Positions 12,650 through 14,788 of a DNA stretch of 14,788 nucleotides are shown here, piece after piece (within the stretch, counting starts at the first letter, position 1; the number at the start of each line of letters is the position of its first letter). A model generated the notes under the pieces. It worked only from the letters and a program-made list of their open reading frames with translations. It made no database searches and was not told the DNA's origin. The DNA is from DATIHK01 sp035480775 (GTDB lineage: Bacteria; Patescibacteriota; WWE3; UBA101185; UBA10185): assembly GCA_035480775.1 (NCBI GenBank), contig DATIHK010000024.1, forward strand, positions 1 to 14,788, in the 5' to 3' direction. Position numbers and translations under genes: made by a program.

Positions 12650-13404
12650 TTGAATATTCTATTGTGATTCCAGCTTATAACGAAGCTGACAAAATAACTG
12701 CCTCATTAACCCAAGTTATAAATTTTATGAAATCGTTTTCTGAGCGATTTGAAATTATAGTAGTGGACGACGGCAGCAAAGATAAAACTGTAGAAGTTGT
12801 TGAAGGTTATGCTTTATCTAATCCTGAAATTCATTTAATCAAAAATCCTCACAAAGGTAAAAGCCCTTCAGTTTGGACTGGAGTAAATGAAGCACACGGC
12901 GAATATATTTATTTGGCCGATGCAGATCTCGCTGCCCCAATCACTGAATTAAAAAAATTGAGCATTTGGGTTAAAGATCAAAATTACGATATTGTAATTG
13001 CCTCTCGCGAAGGCATGGGTGCCTCTAGAATCGGAGAACCATTTTATCGCCATTTAATGGGAAGAGTATTTAACTTTGTCGTTCAAGTAATTGCACTTCC
13101 TGGCATCAACGACTCGCAATGTGGATTTAAATTATTTAAAGGAGCTGTTGCAAAAGATCTGTTTTCTAGACTAAAAGTATACGGCGCTTCCGCACCCGAA
13201 ATTAAAAAAGCATATTTTGGAGCTTTTGATGTAGAAGTATTGTATCTAGCAAAAAAGTTAAAATATTCTGTAAAAGAAGTACCGGTAACTTGGACTTATG
13301 TAAAAACTAATCGTGTAAGTCCATTTATAGATTCGATTAAAATGTTTTCAGATGTTGTAAAAATTAAATTAAATGATTTAAGGGGGGTTTACGGCAAGCT
13401 TTAG
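12646..13404 (+). CDS. ALG5-like polyprenyl-phosphate glucosyltransferase (GT2)
   Basis: A 252-residue soluble-looking GT2 enzyme most like dolichyl-phosphate beta-glucosyltransferase (ALG5). Motifs in order: SIVIPAYNEADKI, VVDDGSKDKT (39-48), NPHKGKSPSVWTG (the ALG5 N-x-GKG-like loop, slightly changed), the metal site ADADLAAPI (91-99), ASREGMG (119-125), and INDSQCGFKLF (154-164), which is a strong family signature. Membrane helices of the eukaryotic enzyme are absent apart from a weak hydrophobic stretch near 141-152. The likely product is a polyprenyl-phosphate hexose used by GT-C enzymes or other glycan assembly steps. It starts at an ATGA overlap with the GtrA fusion and ends 37 bp before the dehydrogenase gene. 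Confidence 0.88.
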   Translation: MIEYSIVIPAYNEADKITASLTQVINFMKSFSERFEIIVVDDGSKDKTVEVVEGYALSNPEIHLIKNPHKGKSPSVWTGVNEAHGEYIYLADADLAAPITELKKLSIWVKDQNYDIVIASREGMGASRIGEPFYRHLMGRVFNFVVQVIALPGINDSQCGFKLFKGAVAKDLFSRLKVYGASAPEIKKAYFGAFDVEVLYLAKKLKYSVKEVPVTWTYVKTNRVSPFIDSIKMFSDVVKIKLNDLRGVYGKL

Positions 13405-13441
13405 TACTTGTATTAAGGTTAGTTTGTAAACATTTATATTT

Positions 13442-14788
13442 ATGAAATTATGCGTAATAGGAACAGGCTATGTAGGATTAGTTGGAGCAGCCGTTTTTTC
13501 TGAATGGGGTAACGAAGTCGTTGGTGTTGATATCGACGAAAAAAAGATTAAACGCATTCAAAATGGAGATATGCCTATCTACGAACCAGGACTAGCCGAA
13601 TTGGTTTTAAAGAACATTAAAGACAAACGCTTAAAATTTACTTCCTCACTAAAAGAAGGTATTAAAGACGCCGAAATAGTATTTGTCTGCGTCGGGACTC
13701 CGCAAGGAGATACTGGTGCTGCAGATCTTACTGCAGTTTTGGGAGTAGCTAAAGAAATTGGGCAAAATTTAACAGATTACAAAGTAGTAGTTACAAAAAG
13801 TACAGTTCCTGTTGGAACAAATGAGCAAGTAAAAAAAATTATCCGTGAAGTTGCAGGAAAGAATGCCAAATTTGACGTAGCGTCAAACCCGGAATTTTTG
13901 AGAGAAGGATCTTCGATTGAAGATATGATGAATACTGACCGCACGGTTGTCGGAACTGATTCTGAGCGTGCTATGAAAGTTATGAAAAAACTATATTCAC
14001 ATTTGGCGTCGCCAATTGTTGAGTGTGATTTACGTTCAGCTGAAATGGTTAAATATGCTTCTAATGCATTTCTAGCAACCAAAATTTCGTTTATTAATGA
14101 AATAGGTACTTTATGTGAGCGTGCCGGTGCCGACGTAACTAAAGTTGCGAAAGGTATGGGGCTAGATAAAAGAATTGGCTCAAGATTTTTGAATGCCAGT
14201 ATCGGTTATGGTGGAAGTTGCTTTCCGAAAGATGTCGCCGCACTTTACAAAACTTCATCAGATCAAGCCTATGACTTTAAACTTTTACGTGCCGTTATGG
14301 AAGTAAACGAACTTCAAAGAAAGAACTTCGTTAAGAAAGTCTATAAAACATTTGGCGAAAATTTGTCTGGTATGACATTAGCAATTCTCGGATTGGCGTT
14401 TAAAAATAATACCGATGATGTCAGAGAATCAGTAGCTATTAAAATTGTAAAACTTTTAAGAGGAAGCGGAGTAAAGCTACGTGTTTTTGACCCTGCTGCA
14501 ATGGAAAATGCTAAAAAGACTTTAGGTGACGAGCTAGTTTATTACGCAAAAGATGAATACGACGCTATAAAAGGCTCAGATGCTTTGTGCATACTAACTG
14601 AATGGGATCAATTTAAAGAGCTCGATGTAGCTAAGCTCAAAAAAATGCTTGCTAAAAAAGTAATCTTTGATGGTCGTAACTTATTGGATCAAAAGCAAGT
14701 CGAAGCCGCAGGATTAATCTATTTCGCAATTGGAAAGAGAACTAACGGTTATAACGAAGAAACTATAAGCTCGGCATTACTAAAAAAC
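13442..14788 (+). CDS. ugd: UDP-glucose/GDP-mannose 6-dehydrogenase, 3' end cut
   Basis: 449 codons are visible and the frame is still open at the window edge, so only the last few residues or a tail are missing. The enzyme oxidises UDP-glucose (or a related nucleotide sugar) twice with NAD+ to the uronate. Signatures: the Rossmann motif VIGTGYVGLVGA (5-16) ending in Asp30; FVCVGTP (81-87); VTKSTVPVGT (117-126); SNPEFLREG (148-156); Lys204 in EMVKYASNAF; the catalytic nucleophile Cys260 in GYGGSCFPKD; and the C-terminal NAD-linked domain LAILGLAFKNNTDDVRES. All catalytic residues are present. Sequence favours the UDP-glucose type (GYGGSCFPKD, FLREG), but GDP-mannose use is not excluded. It follows the ALG5-like gene after 37 bp; a weak TG-led AT-rich box at 13425-13433 could be its own promoter, and no Shine-Dalgarno is seen. 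Confidence 0.93.
   Translation, partial: MKLCVIGTGYVGLVGAAVFSEWGNEVVGVDIDEKKIKRIQNGDMPIYEPGLAELVLKNIKDKRLKFTSSLKEGIKDAEIVFVCVGTPQGDTGAADLTAVLGVAKEIGQNLTDYKVVVTKSTVPVGTNEQVKKIIREVAGKNAKFDVASNPEFLREGSSIEDMMNTDRTVVGTDSERAMKVMKKLYSHLASPIVECDLRSAEMVKYASNAFLATKISFINEIGTLCERAGADVTKVAKGMGLDKRIGSRFLNASIGYGGSCFPKDVAALYKTSSDQAYDFKLLRAVMEVNELQRKNFVKKVYKTFGENLSGMTLAILGLAFKNNTDDVRESVAIKIVKLLRGSGVKLRVFDPAAMENAKKTLGDELVYYAKDEYDAIKGSDALCILTEWDQFKELDVAKLKKMLAKKVIFDGRNLLDQKQVEAAGLIYFAIGKRTNGYNEETISSALLKN

Noticed and set aside
13777..14082. Minus-strand ORF antisense to the nucleotide-sugar dehydrogenase
   Set aside because: It lies wholly inside ugd, whose motifs are continuous through the region.
1..14788. 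Possible UGA recoding to glycine, as in some CPR lineages
   Set aside because: TGA ends the oxidase, the GH18-like, CAP, 85-residue and GT2-GtrA genes, often at 4-bp overlaps, and no in-frame TGA is seen inside any gene.
1..14788. CRISPR array or regular tandem repeats
   Set aside because: No evenly spaced repeat units were seen; only the isolated 30-bp pair and the 10-bp tRNA leader repeat were found.

Overview
The window is about 14.8 kb of AT-rich bacterial DNA (roughly one third G+C in most genes). It holds about fifteen protein genes, two tRNA genes and almost no intergenic space. Small overlapping genes, the GtrA-fused polyprenol-phosphate glycosyltransferase, the CAP-domain membrane protein and many start codons placed directly downstream of a -10 box suggest a small-genome bacterium such as a Patescibacteria/CPR member. 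This is inference; no marker gene is present. UGA is a normal stop here (several genes end in TGA and none has an internal TGA), which argues against the CPR lineages that recode UGA.

Left part (1-2206, minus strand): a flavin-dependent amine-oxidase-like enzyme, a 40-residue ORF coupled to its stop codon, and a partial gene of unknown function leaving the left edge. A start-less ORF upstream of the oxidase shares the peptide GAGDxxYxEP, and a 30-bp nucleotide repeat, with the small downstream ORF. The oxidase is therefore bracketed by two copies of one short coding element.

Middle (2173-5174, plus strand): a DUF2975 membrane protein with its XRE-type regulator and two candidate operator palindromes; tRNA-Thr(CGU) with a hairpin leader that repeats its own 5' end; a secreted glutamic peptidase of the eqolisin (G1) family; a GC-rich, self-contained cassette for a small secreted four-cysteine protein; and a membrane-anchored Ig-like-domain protein.

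Right part (5149-14788): a surface-glycan region. A minus-strand operon encodes a membrane-anchored glycosidase-like protein, a Wzx-type flippase and an O-antigen ligase/Wzy-type protein. Its first gene starts 14 bp from a divergent GH18-like protein whose catalytic motif is altered. After tRNA-Val(CAC) on the minus strand comes a plus-strand series: CAP-domain protein, small membrane protein, GT2-GtrA fusion, ALG5-like glycosyltransferase and a UDP-sugar 6-dehydrogenase running off the right edge. I infer that lipid-linked sugars and uronic acid precursors are made by the plus-strand genes, and that glycans are flipped, polymerised or ligated and trimmed by the minus-strand operon.

At least four plus-strand genes (3140, 4416, 8829, 10255) start 6-8 nt after a good -10 box and have no Shine-Dalgarno sequence, so leaderless transcripts are likely. 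Other genes have clear Shine-Dalgarno sequences. No stretch longer than 300 bases lacks a gene. I saw no CRISPR array, insertion sequence or integrase.
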